A stretch of 40,074 nt of DNA from positions 1 to 40,074 of the forward strand of contig JAJXWW010000199.1 of the NCBI GenBank assembly GCA_021781415.1. The letters are read 5' to 3'. Shown piece after piece: positions 1 through 8,784 of the stretch. The notes under the pieces were generated by a model, which was not told the origin of the DNA, did no database searches, and was given only the letters and a program-made list of their open reading frames with translations. Each line of letters starts with the position of its first letter. Positions within the stretch are counted from its first letter, which is position 1. Both the position numbers and the translations under genes were made by a program. The stretch comes from Planctomycetota bacterium (GTDB lineage Bacteria; Planctomycetota; Planctomycetia; Gemmatales; Gemmataceae).

Positions 1-2
1 AG

Positions 3-128
3 GATGTGCAATTCGCCTATAAATTGGCCGAGGGGACGAAGGGGCGCGTCTTCTTCACGGCGGGCCGCGAACTCGATCGTTATGTGGTGTGGGACTACAT
101 CGCGCGGCGCAAACAGATCGTATCGTAG
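3..128 (+). CDS. C-terminal end of an unidentified protein (partial)
   Basis: The frame is open from the window edge to a TAG at 126-128 and encodes about 41 residues rich in charged and aromatic positions (DVQFAYKLAEGTKGRVFF near its start, ending in RRKQIVS). It reads like the natural end of a globular protein, and codon use matches the neighbours. The start and most of the gene lie outside the window, so no function can be assigned. It converges on the minus-strand gene that ends at 226, with a GC-rich inverted repeat between them. Confidence 0.6.
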   Translation, partial: DVQFAYKLAEGTKGRVFFTAGRELDRYVVWDYIARRKQIVS

Positions 129-164
129 CGTCGTCCCGTTCCCTTGCGCGAGCGAGGAGGCACG

Positions 165-199
165 CGCTCCGCCAACGAGTTCGACCCGTCGGCGGAGCG
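165..199. terminator. inverted repeat between convergent genes, possible bidirectional terminator
   Basis: CGCTCCGCC (165-173) and GGCGGAGCG (191-199) form a perfect 9-bp stem with a 17-nt loop. It lies between a plus-strand stop at 128 and a minus-strand stop at 226, where a shared terminator would be expected. There is no T-tract on either side, so intrinsic termination is only a possibility. Confidence 0.35.
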
Positions 200-225
200 A
201 TCTCACGGATGGGCCTGTCTTGGCA

Positions 226-579
226 TCAATGCCTTAAGGGCGTGCCGGTTTTTGGGAACGGCAGAGATTCCAGGTTCTTGGGCAAAAGCGCCGGATTGGC
301 TGCGTTGATGGCGGCGATACGGGCCTTGATCTCGGCAGCGGTTTGGGCGGGGGGCGTCGTATATTGCACGACTTGATAGTCGCTATACGGGGGGACGTTG
401 AAGTAGTTGGGATACCAATACGCATAGGGAGCGTAGTAGGTAACGCTGGGTACGAACTCGGCGTGTGAGAAGAGGCCAAGGCCGCACTTCGCGCCCCGGC
501 AGCAACCGTCGTCGGCGCGGGCGCTGTTCTCGCCGAAGGCGAAGAGTAACAATCCGGCCAAGACCAAAGAGGTTATCAT
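226..579 (-). CDS. small secreted protein, unknown function
   Basis: A 117-residue protein. The start at 579 is chosen because a GGGAGGA ribosome site sits 7 nt upstream and it begins directly with a signal peptide (MITSLVLAGLLLFAFGENS, likely cleaved after ARA near residue 22). The frame is open further upstream but that extension has no such features. The mature part starts with a cysteine-bearing DDGCCRGAKCG stretch, continues with a Tyr/Pro-rich segment (YYAPYAYWYPNYF), and ends with an Ala/Ile-rich amphipathic region. No family is recognised. Export to the periplasm or envelope is the only inference. Confidence 0.6.
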   Translation of the reverse strand: MITSLVLAGLLLFAFGENSARADDGCCRGAKCGLGLFSHAEFVPSVTYYAPYAYWYPNYFNVPPYSDYQVVQYTTPPAQTAAEIKARIAAINAANPALLPKNLESLPFPKTGTPLRH

Positions 580-1379
580 TGGGTTCCTCCCCGAGGGAAT
601 CGGTCGGCGCGGCATCGCCCGACCGTTTGAGATCTCAACCAACGTGCTAAACCATAGCACGAACCCCGCGAGAAGTGGGTTCGATCTCGCTTTTGGTCGG
701 CGAGATTTTCCCGCTCTCGGACGCACGCCGCGCGCCATCGTTTCGAGAGAGACAATCCCACGAAGCGAAAAAAACTCCGCGAACCACCCGGATTACCAAG
801 AGGGCGAGAAGTCTCGTGTCCTGCTCGTTCTTCGGCAGCACTTGCCTGCAAGACGCGCCGCGACTCAAGAGTCACTTCGACATATCGATGGAACAACATC
901 TTTCTAAGTGCTTCTACACAAGAGAGATCGGGAGTAAACCGCATCGGCTACTTCCTTTCGGCATTGCGTTTGCATCCTCATCTCTCTCTCACGCATGGCT
1001 CCGACACCGGCCCAAGGCCCGACGATTAGGACGACGACGAAAACTTAAAATTCTTTCAGAATGGGCTTGCCGGCGTCGGTGCAACGGGAAAAAAGAGAGT
1101 GTTAAGCTCTTATTATTTTCAGACAACCTTCCTACCACGGATGGTCGCCGGACAAGGGAAGCGACATCGGTGCTGACGAGTGCGATGGTTCGTATTTACC
1201 GATGCTGTTCGGCATATGGTCCAGAGAGCCTGTGCGCTCCCATCCATCGCGAAGGAGCGGCGATCGATCCGATCCGCTCCTTCTGCCTTGCGGTGATAGT
1301 TAATCAATCGCTCGTTGGGCCTGGCGGATCGAAGTGACTTTTTAATGGCGTTGTTCCGAATCACTCGAAGGAGCCTTCC
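580..1379. other. long intergenic region, no convincing gene
   Basis: About 800 bases between the divergent genes at 579 (minus) and 1380 (plus). An open frame on the plus strand (675-1337) has no ribosome site, no recognisable domain and an Arg/Ser-rich composition typical of a chance frame in GC-rich DNA. The region probably holds the promoters of both flanking genes, but no promoter could be named with confidence. Confidence 0.4.
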
Positions 1380-2414
1380 ATGTTTTTCGTCCAGTTCGTC
1401 AAGAAGAGAGCCTTTACACTGATCGAGTTGCTGGTGGTTATCGCCATCATCGCGATCCTGATTGGCTTACTGCTCCCCGCCGTGCAGAAAGTCCGCGAGG
1501 CCGCCGCCAAGGCCGAGAGCGCCAATAACCTCAAGCAGGTCGGCCTCGCCACACACAACTTCAACGACGTGATGGGCTATCTGCCTCCGGCCACGGGATG
1601 GAAGCCGACTCCCAACACCGCCAACGCGATCTACGGGAGCGCCTTTTTCTATCTCTTCCCGTTCATGGAGCAGAACAACGCCTACCAGGCGAGCTACGCG
1701 GGCTACTGGAACTATACCTACAACGGCTCGCTTTCGTGGAATTATCACAGCGCCCCGGCCTACTATGCGCCGAATATCTCCACGACCGTCAAATCGCTCG
1801 TGAGTAGTGCCGATCCCTCACTGACGTATACCGGATACTCGTACATCAGCTATGTGGCAAATTCCGAGGTTCTCAACGGAAACCTAAAGATTCAGACGAT
1901 TAGCGACGGAACTTCCAACACCATTCTTTATGCCGAAGCCTATAGCAACTGCTACGGCAACAGTCAAGGTTCGTGGACCGGCAGCTATAGCTATCCCTTC
2001 CAGACCTACTACTACACTTACACACAGACTACCCCATACGTCTATCGGCAAGGCCTGTACAATCCAACCGACTATTCCTGGCTCAATAAAATGTATAACG
2101 GCCAATACATGTACATGGGGCCGCAATTTGGACCGATCGCCGGTTTGACCCAAACGTCGATCAGTTACGGATGGAAGAATGGCTCCTATTTCTACAGCAG
2201 TAACAACAACGGTACCATCACGCAGGGCACTTTCCAGGTTCGACCGACTCCGACTCAATGCGACAACACGGTGCCGCAGGGATTGACGACGGGCAGCTTG
2301 CAAGTCGGCTTGGGCGATGGCAGCGTCCGCGGTGTCGCACCCGGCCTCAGTTCGTACACCTGGTATGCGGCTCTCACTCCGTCGGGGGGCGAGACGCTGG
2401 GCGCGGACTGGTAA
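1380..2414 (+). CDS. DUF1559 prepilin-like protein
   Basis: A 344-residue protein with a type IV pilin/type II pseudopilin-like N-terminus: short basic leader, then [16 protein letters not shown] (residues 11-26), where F11 would follow the prepilin peptidase cut and E15 is the conserved Glu. [12 protein letters not shown] continues the helix. The body is rich in Tyr, Asn, Ser and Gly, and the protein ends with the family's [10 protein letters not shown] motif and [12 protein letters not shown]. This is the planctomycete-expanded DUF1559 family, presumed to be exported and assembled or anchored at the envelope; its real role is unknown. AAGGAG lies 6 nt before the ATG. A strong terminator follows, so the gene is probably transcribed alone. 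Confidence 0.9.
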   Translation: MFFVQFVKKRAFTLIELLVVIAIIAILIGLLLPAVQKVREAAAKAESANNLKQVGLATHNFNDVMGYLPPATGWKPTPNTANAIYGSAFFYLFPFMEQNNAYQASYAGYWNYTYNGSLSWNYHSAPAYYAPNISTTVKSLVSSADPSLTYTGYSYISYVANSEVLNGNLKIQTISDGTSNTILYAEAYSNCYGNSQGSWTGSYSYPFQTYYYTYTQTTPYVYRQGLYNPTDYSWLNKMYNGQYMYMGPQFGPIAGLTQTSISYGWKNGSYFYSSNNNGTITQGTFQVRPTPTQCDNTVPQGLTTGSLQVGLGDGSVRGVAPGLSSYTWYAALTPSGGETLGADW

Positions 2415-2455
2415 GAAGAACATAATCGGCCACCGATTCCTTCCTCAACATTCCC

Positions 2456-2486
2456 ATTCGGCACGACAATGCTTGTCGTGCCGAAT
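2456..2486 (+). terminator. intrinsic terminator after the DUF1559 gene
   Basis: ATTCGGCACGACAA (2456-2469) pairs perfectly with TTGTCGTGCCGAAT (2473-2486) around a TGC loop, giving a 14-bp stem followed by TCTCTTTTCTC. It sits 42 bases after the stop at 2414 and just before the lipoprotein gene at 2510. Confidence 0.85.
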
Positions 2487-2509
2487 TCTCTTTTCTCGGA
2501 GTTATCCTC

Positions 2510-3136
2510 ATGCGTCGCTCATGTTGTTTCGTTTTGATCGGTCTGCTGATCGTTTCCACGACGGGGTGCAAGAAGTCGCGTACCGCTTCGGTCTCCGGTC
2601 GCGTCTTCTTTGACACGGACAAACCGCTCCCGTTCGGCCAAGTACAATTTATGGGAGAGGGCGGTTCCTCCAGTACCAGTCCCATCTCTCCAGACGGACG
2701 TTATAACATCAGCGGCCTGCCGACCGGCAAGGTCAAGATCTTGGTATCCACGAAACAAATCGGCTCCAACATGGCGATGATGCCCGGCATGCCGGGCATG
2801 GGTGGTCCTCCAGGTATGCCAGGCGCGGGCGGTCCTCCGGGTATGCCAGGAATGCCAGGGGGCATGCCTGGGATGCCTCCGGGAATGCCAGGCGGTGGTC
2901 CTCCGGGTATGCCGGGTGGTGGCGGCCCTCCGGGGATGCCAGGTGGTGGCGGTCCTCCGGGGATGGGAGGTCAAGGCATGCCGAAGATGGGACCGGATCT
3001 CGCCCAAATTCCGAAAGAGATCCGCGATGCCATCGACAATGCCAAAATCGACGAGAAATACAGCACGATGGACAAATCCGAATTGTCCTATGAAGTGACA
3101 TCGGGAGCCCAGACCTACGACATCTATCTGAAATAG
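2510..3136 (+). CDS. lipoprotein with a Gly/Met/Pro collagen-like low-complexity segment
   Basis: A 208-residue protein. The lipoprotein signal peptide ends in STTGC, with C20 as the probable lipidation site. Residues about 27-82 look like the small beta-sandwich (transthyretin/carboxypeptidase-regulatory type) found in planctomycete lipoproteins: SVSGRVFFDTDKPLPFGQV, then PDGRYNISGLPTGKVKI. Residues about 90-160 are a run of GMPG, GPPGMPG and GGGGPPGMPG units. The final 45 residues are charged and helical before a short beta tail (YEVTSGAQTYDIYL). GGAG lies 8 nt before the ATG. It lies between two DUF1559 genes, a usual planctomycete pairing. The repeat splits the beta domain, so it may be a flexible insertion loop rather than a true collagen helix. 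Confidence 0.8.
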   Translation: MRRSCCFVLIGLLIVSTTGCKKSRTASVSGRVFFDTDKPLPFGQVQFMGEGGSSSTSPISPDGRYNISGLPTGKVKILVSTKQIGSNMAMMPGMPGMGGPPGMPGAGGPPGMPGMPGGMPGMPPGMPGGGPPGMPGGGGPPGMPGGGGPPGMGGQGMPKMGPDLAQIPKEIRDAIDNAKIDEKYSTMDKSELSYEVTSGAQTYDIYLK

Positions 3137-3219
3137 ACGGTCGGACTCCGACACTTGAGCCATCTTACGAGTCGTTTATTTGACTCTTATAGTTCTCCAC
3201 CATGCGAAAGGGTTCGTTC

Positions 3220-4053
3220 ATGCCAAAACTTCGCTCGTACCTGCTGACGAAAGCCTTCACGCTCATCGAGCTGTTGGTTGTCATCGCCATCATCGCCGTA
3301 TTGATCGGCCTGTTGCTTCCCGCCGTTCAGAAAGTGCGCGAGGCAGCCGCACGCTCGCAAAGCTCGAACAACCTGCATCAAATGATTCTCGCCGTTCATA
3401 ACTATCAGAGCAGTTATGGCGGCCTTCCGAGCGGCTTCAACTCTTCGATTACTCAGAACGCCAGCTATGGCCCCGTTCACTTTGAAATCTTGCCGCAGAT
3501 GGAGCAGAACAACGTCTACAACGCTTCGTATGGAGCGCCGTGGTCGTGGTACTCGGTAAAACTGTATTATGGTCCCAACGTCAGCGGCACGATTAAATCG
3601 TACATCGATCCGGGCGACCCCACCTACCAGGCAGGGGGAGGAGGGGCACCGACGAGTTACCTCCTCAATTATCAGGGCTTCGGGTGGGGCGGGGGCATGA
3701 ACTTGCAGAAAATGACCGACGGTACATCCAACACCCTGGCCTTCACACTCGGTTATTCGACTTGCCAGCAGTCGTATAATTTCGGCAGTTGGTCCTACAC
3801 CTATGGCGGACAACGGCAATGGAACGGCTCCGGTTGGGCTCCCGACGTTTATGCGGGGTACAATCCTCCTTTCCAGACGCGACCGACCCCCTCGCAGTGC
3901 AATCCGTATGAGCCGCAGTCGCCCTATTCCGGCGGCATCCTGGTATCGATGTTTGACGGTAGCGTGAAAATGGTCAACCAGGGAGTAAGCAGCGGTTCGT
4001 GGAGTGCTGCCATGACCCCCTCCGGCGGAGACACACTCGGCAGCGACTGGTAA
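3220..4053 (+). CDS. DUF1559 prepilin-like protein
   Basis: A 277-residue protein. The start at 3220 (MPKL) is preferred over the ATG at 3202 because the third DUF1559 gene in the window also starts MPKL and the upstream ATG has no ribosome site. The N-terminus has [16 protein letters not shown] followed by [21 protein letters not shown]. The C-terminus has [10 protein letters not shown] and [12 protein letters not shown], the H-x9-DG/TPSGG signatures of the family. Export by a type II/IV pilus-like route is inferred from the leader. It is a divergent paralogue of the protein at 1380-2414 and lies 83 bases downstream of the lipoprotein gene. Confidence 0.9.
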   Translation: MPKLRSYLLTKAFTLIELLVVIAIIAVLIGLLLPAVQKVREAAARSQSSNNLHQMILAVHNYQSSYGGLPSGFNSSITQNASYGPVHFEILPQMEQNNVYNASYGAPWSWYSVKLYYGPNVSGTIKSYIDPGDPTYQAGGGGAPTSYLLNYQGFGWGGGMNLQKMTDGTSNTLAFTLGYSTCQQSYNFGSWSYTYGGQRQWNGSGWAPDVYAGYNPPFQTRPTPSQCNPYEPQSPYSGGILVSMFDGSVKMVNQGVSSGSWSAAMTPSGGDTLGSDW

Positions 4054-4067
4054 ACATCGACTCGCGC

Positions 4068-4101
4068 GCCAGCGCCTCGGAGAATGACTCGGGGCGCTGG
4101 C
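4068..4101 (+). terminator. possible terminator after the second DUF1559 gene
   Basis: GCCAGCGCC (4068-4076) pairs with GGCGCTGGC (4093-4101), a 9-bp stem with a 16-nt loop, 14 bases after the stop codon. Only scattered T residues follow, so factor-independent termination would be weak. Confidence 0.4.
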
Positions 4102-4326
4102 ACTTGTGAATTCTTGCTCCACCCCTACTACTCGGCACCACTTTCCTATTCCCCCGACTCATCCGCAACGGTTGCGGAACCGTTTCCCGATCTCCGCACC
4201 GAGGCATTCGGCCTCGCTCTTGTCCTCATCCATCTTGTTCTCTTGTGCCGCGTTCGCTAAGCTGCGAGAACCTCTCTTGGATCATTTGAGGGACGCCAAG
4301 CCCGAAACCACTCGCCCCGTGAAGAC

Positions 4327-5775
4327 ATGAATAAACATCTTCCTCATACCACGCTTCTCAAACGCCGTCGAACCAAAATTGTCGCCACCGTCGGACCCGC
4401 TTCGCGCGATCCGGCGATGCTCGAAGCTCTGGTGCGCGCCGGCGTCAACGTCTTTCGTCTGAATCTCTCGCACGGCGACCATGCGAGTCACGCCGCCAAC
4501 TTTGACGCCATCCAAACGGTCTCCGCCTCGGTTGGCGAACCCGTTGCCGTCCTCGCCGATCTGTGCGGTCCGAAGATTCGCGTGGGGCGATTCGCCGAGG
4601 GGCGCATCGCGCTCGAAAAAGGGAAAAAGGTCACGGTGACGACGCGGAACGTGGTGGGCGAACCGGGGCTGATTCCCTCGCAATACGCCGCCCTAGCCGA
4701 CGATGTGCGGCTCGGCGATCGCATTCTCCTCGACGACGGCATGTTGGAGTTGAACGTCGATGCCGTGGACGGGAGTGAGATTGCTTGCACCGTGACGACG
4801 GGAGGCATCTTAAAAGATCGCAAAGGGATGAATTTACCCGGCGTCCTGGTTTCCTCACCGGCGCTGACCGAGAAAGACCGCGACGATGCCCGGTTCGCCA
4901 TCGGTTTGGGCGTCGATTATCTGGCGCTGTCGTTCGTGCGGCATCCGCGCGACGTTGCCGATCTCAAGGCGTTGATCGAGGCTGCCGATGCGACGACGCC
5001 GGTGATCGCCAAGATTGAAAAGCCCGAAGCCCTCGACGCGATCGACGAGATTCTCGAAGCCGCCGACGGCCTGATGGTGGCTCGCGGCGATCTCGGCGTC
5101 GAACTTGCCCCGGAGGCCGTGCCCATCGTGCAACAAGATCTCGTGCAAAGAGCCAGGCGGCGAAACAAGCCGATCATCGTGGCCACGCAGATGCTCGAGT
5201 CGATGATCGAACACCCGCGTCCGACCCGCGCCGAAGTCTCCGACGTGTCCCACGCCGTTTTCGCCGGCGCGGATGCCGTCATGCTGTCGGCGGAAACGGC
5301 ATCCGGAGCGTATCCCCTGAAGGCGGTCGAGATGATGGACCGGGTGGCACGGCAGGTCGAGGGTTGGCAGTGGATCGAAGGAGCATTTGGCTCGTTGACC
5401 GAGGGCGAACGCGAACGACCGGCTCCGTTGCCGCTGCGCGAGGCGGTGGCGCGCTCGACGGCGCAGCTGTCGCGCGATCTGAAGGTGCGGGCCGTCGTGG
5501 TCCGCACGCAACACGGCACATCCGCCGAAGTGGTCGCCGCCACCCGTCCTGCCGCCCCCATCGTCGCCCTGACGACCGATCCGTGCGTCTATCGCCGCAT
5601 GAATTTGTTGTGGGGAGTCTTGCCGCGGCTAATCGACTCCGCCGAGTTCGACCGTCCCCAACACGTTGCCCGCCGTCAAGCCTGCGCACTCGACCTGGCC
5701 GAAGAGGGCCAAACCATCCTCCTCCTCGCCGGCTTCGGCCGCGGCGAACCCACGATCACCGTCCTCCCCGTCTAG
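4327..5775 (+). CDS. pyk: pyruvate kinase
   Basis: A 482-residue protein of normal bacterial length. It transfers phosphate from phosphoenolpyruvate to ADP, the last step of glycolysis, in the cytoplasm. Signatures in order: TKIVATVGPASRD (residues about 16-28), FRLNLSHGDH (PEP/nucleotide site), LADLCGPKIRVG, KDRKGMNLPG, then the metal/substrate-site run AKIEKPEALDAIDEI and DGLMVARGDLGVE, and MLESMIEHPRPTRAEVSDVS with ADAVMLSAETASGAYP. The B domain lies between about residues 75 and 170, and the C-terminal regulatory domain is present (VRTQHGTSAEVVAATRP). No key motif is missing. It stands alone between DUF1559 genes and the Rpn cluster. Confidence 0.96.
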   Translation: MNKHLPHTTLLKRRRTKIVATVGPASRDPAMLEALVRAGVNVFRLNLSHGDHASHAANFDAIQTVSASVGEPVAVLADLCGPKIRVGRFAEGRIALEKGKKVTVTTRNVVGEPGLIPSQYAALADDVRLGDRILLDDGMLELNVDAVDGSEIACTVTTGGILKDRKGMNLPGVLVSSPALTEKDRDDARFAIGLGVDYLALSFVRHPRDVADLKALIEAADATTPVIAKIEKPEALDAIDEILEAADGLMVARGDLGVELAPEAVPIVQQDLVQRARRRNKPIIVATQMLESMIEHPRPTRAEVSDVSHAVFAGADAVMLSAETASGAYPLKAVEMMDRVARQVEGWQWIEGAFGSLTEGERERPAPLPLREAVARSTAQLSRDLKVRAVVVRTQHGTSAEVVAATRPAAPIVALTTDPCVYRRMNLLWGVLPRLIDSAEFDRPQHVARRQACALDLAEEGQTILLLAGFGRGEPTITVLPV

Positions 5776-5848
5776 CTCTTCCTCGCCCTCCTCGGTTCCC
5801 ACGCGGGAGCGAGGGGACGGGATACAACAGACCATCGGAAGAATCGTC

Positions 5849-6336
5849 GTGGCTGTCTACGATCAGACCTGGAAGGAGGCGATGAATCAGTGGCGGCGAA
5901 CGACCCGATGTCGCTGTTTGTTCGGGAGCGTAGGATCATCCGCAGTTTGTACGAGCGCGGCTTTGAGAAGAAGACGATTCTCGATTTGTTTCGCGTGATT
6001 CATCGCATGATGGACTTGCCGGAAGCATTGTCGGCGCGATTGAAGCACGAACATTTGGAGTGGGAAGGAGAAAAGAACATGCCAATCGTACTGGATTTTG
6101 AACGCGAGGCGATGGAACGGGGCGAGGCCAAGGGTAAGGCTGAGGGCAAAGCCGAGGGCTTGCGTGAGGGCTTGGTGGAAGCGATTGAACTGGGTTTGAA
6201 CCTTCGCTTCGGTGCTGAGGGGTTGCAATGCTTGCCGGCCATCCGGCAGCTTGCGGAGATCGACGCGTTGCGACGTTTCAAGCAAGCGCTCGTGACGGCG
6301 ACGAGCCTCGACGACATACGGCGACTCTTGCCGTGA
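5849..6336 (+). pseudogene. Rpn-type PD-(D/E)XK gene with internal deletion and frameshift
   Basis: The first 15 codons from GTG at 5849 (VAVYDQTWKEAMNQW) match the start of the intact gene at 7559. At about 5893 the sequence jumps to the part matching about 8085 of that gene, roughly 480 bases further on, and the frame changes. The catalytic PD-(D/E)XK core (the Asp and the ExQ motif) is therefore lost. The remainder, readable from a GTG at 5890, carries the RRIIRSLYERGFEKKTILDL helical segment, a GEAKGKAEGKAEG charged repeat and the C-terminal LPAIRQLAEIDALRRFK domain. The upstream GGAAG ribosome site is kept. A short C-terminal product is possible, but nuclease activity is not expected. 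Confidence 0.8.
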
Positions 6337-6373
6337 CGATTCTTGGGCTCGTTCCCACGAAAATCCGAGCTTG

Positions 6374-6402
6374 GGCGAACCGGCTGCGCTAGCTGCCGGG
6401 TG
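6374..6402. repeat. short palindromic repeat, copy 1
   Basis: GGCGAACCGGCTGCG followed by CTAGCTGCCGGGTG. It belongs to a family whose core arms are CCGG(C/T)... and ...GCTGCCGG, always flanked on one side by GGCGAA and on the other by a GTG or GTT. This copy lies just after the deleted Rpn gene. Other copies are at 7468, 7503, 9179, 12316, 15856, 15895, 23027 and 23069. Confidence 0.75.
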
Positions 6403-6487
6403 TTTTCTTCGTTTCCACGCTCCTGCGCGGTAACGCAAGCCACACCGCTCCGCGGTGCGAGTGGCGAATCGAGAGTCGAGTATCCCC

Positions 6488-7438
6488 ATGACCGTGAATC
6501 GCTTCGATCAAGCCAGCCGCTATGCCGCCAAGCGCGACGCCGTGGGGTTCCTCTCCTGGCTATTGCGTGAAAGTGCCGAGGAACTGCGCTTTCGCGCCTG
6601 GTTGGATACGCGCACCTTGCCTTTTCCCGGCGAGACGGATCGCATTTGCGATACGGTGGCCTGGCTGGGCGATGCCGACCCGGCCATCGAATGGGCGGTA
6701 CCAGTCGAGTTTTGTTTGCAGCCGATTCCCGATCTGTTCGGTCGATTGTTGATCTATTTGGGTCAGCTTTGGCTGGAGAAGCGGCCGACGGATGCGGGGG
6801 GCGAACGCTTCTGCGTCGCGGCGGTGACGGTGAACCTGACGGGACGCGGACGGACCTCGAAGGACATGCGTTTGCGCCAGACCGGAGCGCGGACGATGTT
6901 GCAGGTTGTGGAATGCAATCTGTGCGACGAGAGTGCCGCGTCGGTGTTGGACGCCATCGCCTCCGGTTCGGTGAGTCGCTGTCTGTTACCGTGGATAGCG
7001 CTGATGCAAGGTGGCGGGGAAGCGGTTACGATAGAGCGTTGGAAGGAGTTGGCTCTCGGTGAGCCGGATTCTCGCTTGCGTGCCGACTTCGGCGGTTTGG
7101 CCTTGGTATTCGCCGAGGCGGCTGGGCGACGTGTGCAGTGGAAAGAAGCGTTAAAGGAGTGGAATATGATCGAATCGCAACAAGTTCTCGAATGGATGCA
7201 AATGGGTGAAGCGAGGGGCGAAGCGAGGGGCGAAGCCAGGGGCGAAGCGAGAGGTAAGGCCGAGGGTGAGGCGAGGGCGTTGCTGCGCGTGTTGGCCAAG
7301 CGATTTCCACCGGGAGCGTTGGGAGAGATTGCGAAGACGATTGAGGCGACACAGGATTTGCAAAAGCTGGAGGCGTGGTTGGACGCCGCGATCGTGGCAG
7401 AGTCGCTTGAAGCGTTTCGGCAGAAGATGCAAGCGTAA
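6488..7438 (+). CDS. PD-(D/E)XK nuclease-like protein with GEAR-repeat tail
   Basis: A 316-residue protein. The start at ATG 6488 (MTVNRFDQ) is favoured; an in-frame start at 6455 would add 11 residues of low-quality sequence. Residues about 45-90 contain DRICDTVAWL and, after a spacer, AIEWAVPVEFCLQP, which fits the D...(E)xQ pattern of Rpn/PD-(D/E)XK proteins. A tail of GEARGEARGEARGKAEGEAR precedes a helical C-terminal domain (LLRVLAKRFPPGALGEIAKTI). The tail and C-domain are shared with the Rpn genes of this window, but the N-terminal half is a distinct subfamily. A role in DNA recombination or selfish spread is inferred from the family only. Confidence 0.65.
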   Translation: MTVNRFDQASRYAAKRDAVGFLSWLLRESAEELRFRAWLDTRTLPFPGETDRICDTVAWLGDADPAIEWAVPVEFCLQPIPDLFGRLLIYLGQLWLEKRPTDAGGERFCVAAVTVNLTGRGRTSKDMRLRQTGARTMLQVVECNLCDESAASVLDAIASGSVSRCLLPWIALMQGGGEAVTIERWKELALGEPDSRLRADFGGLALVFAEAAGRRVQWKEALKEWNMIESQQVLEWMQMGEARGEARGEARGEARGKAEGEARALLRVLAKRFPPGALGEIAKTIEATQDLQKLEAWLDAAIVAESLEAFRQKMQA

Positions 7439-7467
7439 AGCTGCCGCGTGTGTTCCTCCCACCCTTC

Positions 7468-7531
7468 GGCGAACCGGCAGCGTAAGCTGCCGGATGTGTA
7501 CCGGCGAACCGGCTGCGTTAGCTGCCGGGTG
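7468..7531. repeat. two tandem copies of the short palindromic repeat
   Basis: One copy at 7468-7496 (GGCGAACCGGCAGCG TAAGCTGCCGGATG) and another at 7503-7531 (GGCGAACCGGCTGCG TTAGCTGCCGGGTG), 6 bases apart in the same orientation. They fill the gap between the gene ending at 7438 and the Rpn gene starting at 7559. Confidence 0.8.
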
Positions 7532-7558
7532 TCTTCTTCGACCATCGGAGAAATCGTC

Positions 7559-8554
7559 GTGGCCGTTTACGATCAGACTTGGAAGGAGGCGATGAATCAG
7601 TGGTTCGAGCCGTTCGTCGCCTTCTTCTTTCCACACGTCCACCGCGACATCGATTGGAGTCGAGGTTGGGAATCGCTGGACAAGGAACTCCAGCAAGTTG
7701 TCCGCGATGCCGCTGTCGGCGACAAGCGCGCGGATAAACTCGTCAAAGTTTGGCGTCTCAGCGGCGAGGAAACCTGGCTGCTGATTCACGTCGAATTTCA
7801 GGGACAATACGAGTCCGGCTTTGAACGCCGTATGTTTGTCTACCACTATCGCATCTTCGATATGTATAATCTTCAGGTGGTGAGCCTGGCCGTCTTGGGC
7901 GACGGCGACCGTCATTGGCTGCCCCAGGCGTTCGCTTACGATGCCTGGGGCTGCGAATTGACCTTTCGCTTCCCCATCGTCAAACTGCTGACGCTGGCCG
8001 ATTTGGGCCAAACGCTAGAGACCAGCTCCGATCCGATGGCCGCGATGGTATGCGCGCATCTGGCCACGCTGGAGCAACCCCACGACGACCTCTCGATGTT
8101 CGCGCGGGAGCGGCGTGTCATCCGCAGTTTGTACCGGCGCAACATGCCGAGACAGATGATACTCGACTTGTTCCGCGTGATCCACCGCATGATGGATTTA
8201 TCGAAACGATTGGCCGCACAATTCATCCACGAACATTTTCAATGGGAGGAGGAGCAAAAGATGCCTTACCTGCTCGATTTTGAACGCGAGGCGATGGAAC
8301 GAGGAGAAGCCAAGGGCAAGGCCGAGGGCAAAGCCGAAGGCAGAGTCGAGGGCAAAGCTGAGGGCAAAGCTGAGGGGTTGCGGGAGGGACTGTTGGAAGC
8401 GATTGAACTCGGTCTGAAGCTTCGCTTCGCGGATGAGGGATTGCAATGCTTGCCGGCCATCCGGCAGCTTGCGGACATCGACGCCCTGCGCCGCGTCAAG
8501 CAATCGATTGAAACGGCGGCCACACCCGACGACATCCGCCGCCGCCTCACTTGA
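7559..8554 (+). CDS. Rpn-family recombination-promoting nuclease / putative transposase
   Basis: A 331-residue protein. The GTG at 7559 is chosen as start: it has GGAGA 8 nt upstream, and VAVYDQTWKEA then aligns position by position with MSDLDSTWKEA of the minus-strand paralogues. The N-terminal half is a PD-(D/E)XK-type domain: D59 in KRADKLVKVW and E79-x-Q81 in LIHVEFQGQYE, the layout seen in the Rpn (YhgA-like/transposase_31) families, which cut DNA and stimulate RecA-independent recombination. A second segment (about 180-225) is helical. Residues about 245-280 are a GEAKGKAEGKAEG charged repeat, followed by a C-terminal helical domain (LQCLPAIRQLADIDALRRVKQ). The protein appears intact. 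Confidence 0.85.
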   Translation: MAVYDQTWKEAMNQWFEPFVAFFFPHVHRDIDWSRGWESLDKELQQVVRDAAVGDKRADKLVKVWRLSGEETWLLIHVEFQGQYESGFERRMFVYHYRIFDMYNLQVVSLAVLGDGDRHWLPQAFAYDAWGCELTFRFPIVKLLTLADLGQTLETSSDPMAAMVCAHLATLEQPHDDLSMFARERRVIRSLYRRNMPRQMILDLFRVIHRMMDLSKRLAAQFIHEHFQWEEEQKMPYLLDFEREAMERGEAKGKAEGKAEGRVEGKAEGKAEGLREGLLEAIELGLKLRFADEGLQCLPAIRQLADIDALRRVKQSIETAATPDDIRRRLT

Positions 8555-8626
8555 TCGGCATGCGTCCACGGCGCTCGACGACACTTCTTCCCTCTCGCCC
8601 TGCCGTCTTCCTTCGCGCTCTTTGCG

Positions 8627-8669
8627 CCTTTGCGTGAGGTTTCCGTTCCAAAAACATCTCACGCAAAGG
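8627..8669. repeat. inverted repeat in a gene-free stretch
   Basis: CCTTTGCGTGAG (8627-8638) and CTCACGCAAAGG (8658-8669) form a perfect 12-bp stem with a 19-nt loop. The wider sequence contains a further CTTTGCG/CGCAAAG pair. It lies 72 bases after the Rpn stop and could act as a terminator-like structure or be part of a dispersed repeat. Confidence 0.6.
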
Positions 8670-8784
8670 AGCAAAAAACGCAAAGAAGAAATCAGAGCCG
8701 GCGCAAGGCCGACTTTCCCAAACGCAGGATTGGCATACGGCTTTCCCGACTGCCAAAAAGTCACTTTGCCAACTTTTTTCGAGG

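Noticed and set aside
675..1337. 220-codon open frame on the plus strand
   Set aside because: It has Arg/Ser-rich random composition, no ribosome site and no family motif, and it overlaps the probable promoter regions of both flanking genes.
2777..2989. Regularly repeated DNA resembling a CRISPR-like array
   Set aside because: The repeats are short GGNATGCC-type codon repeats inside the lipoprotein reading frame, without spacers of uniform length.
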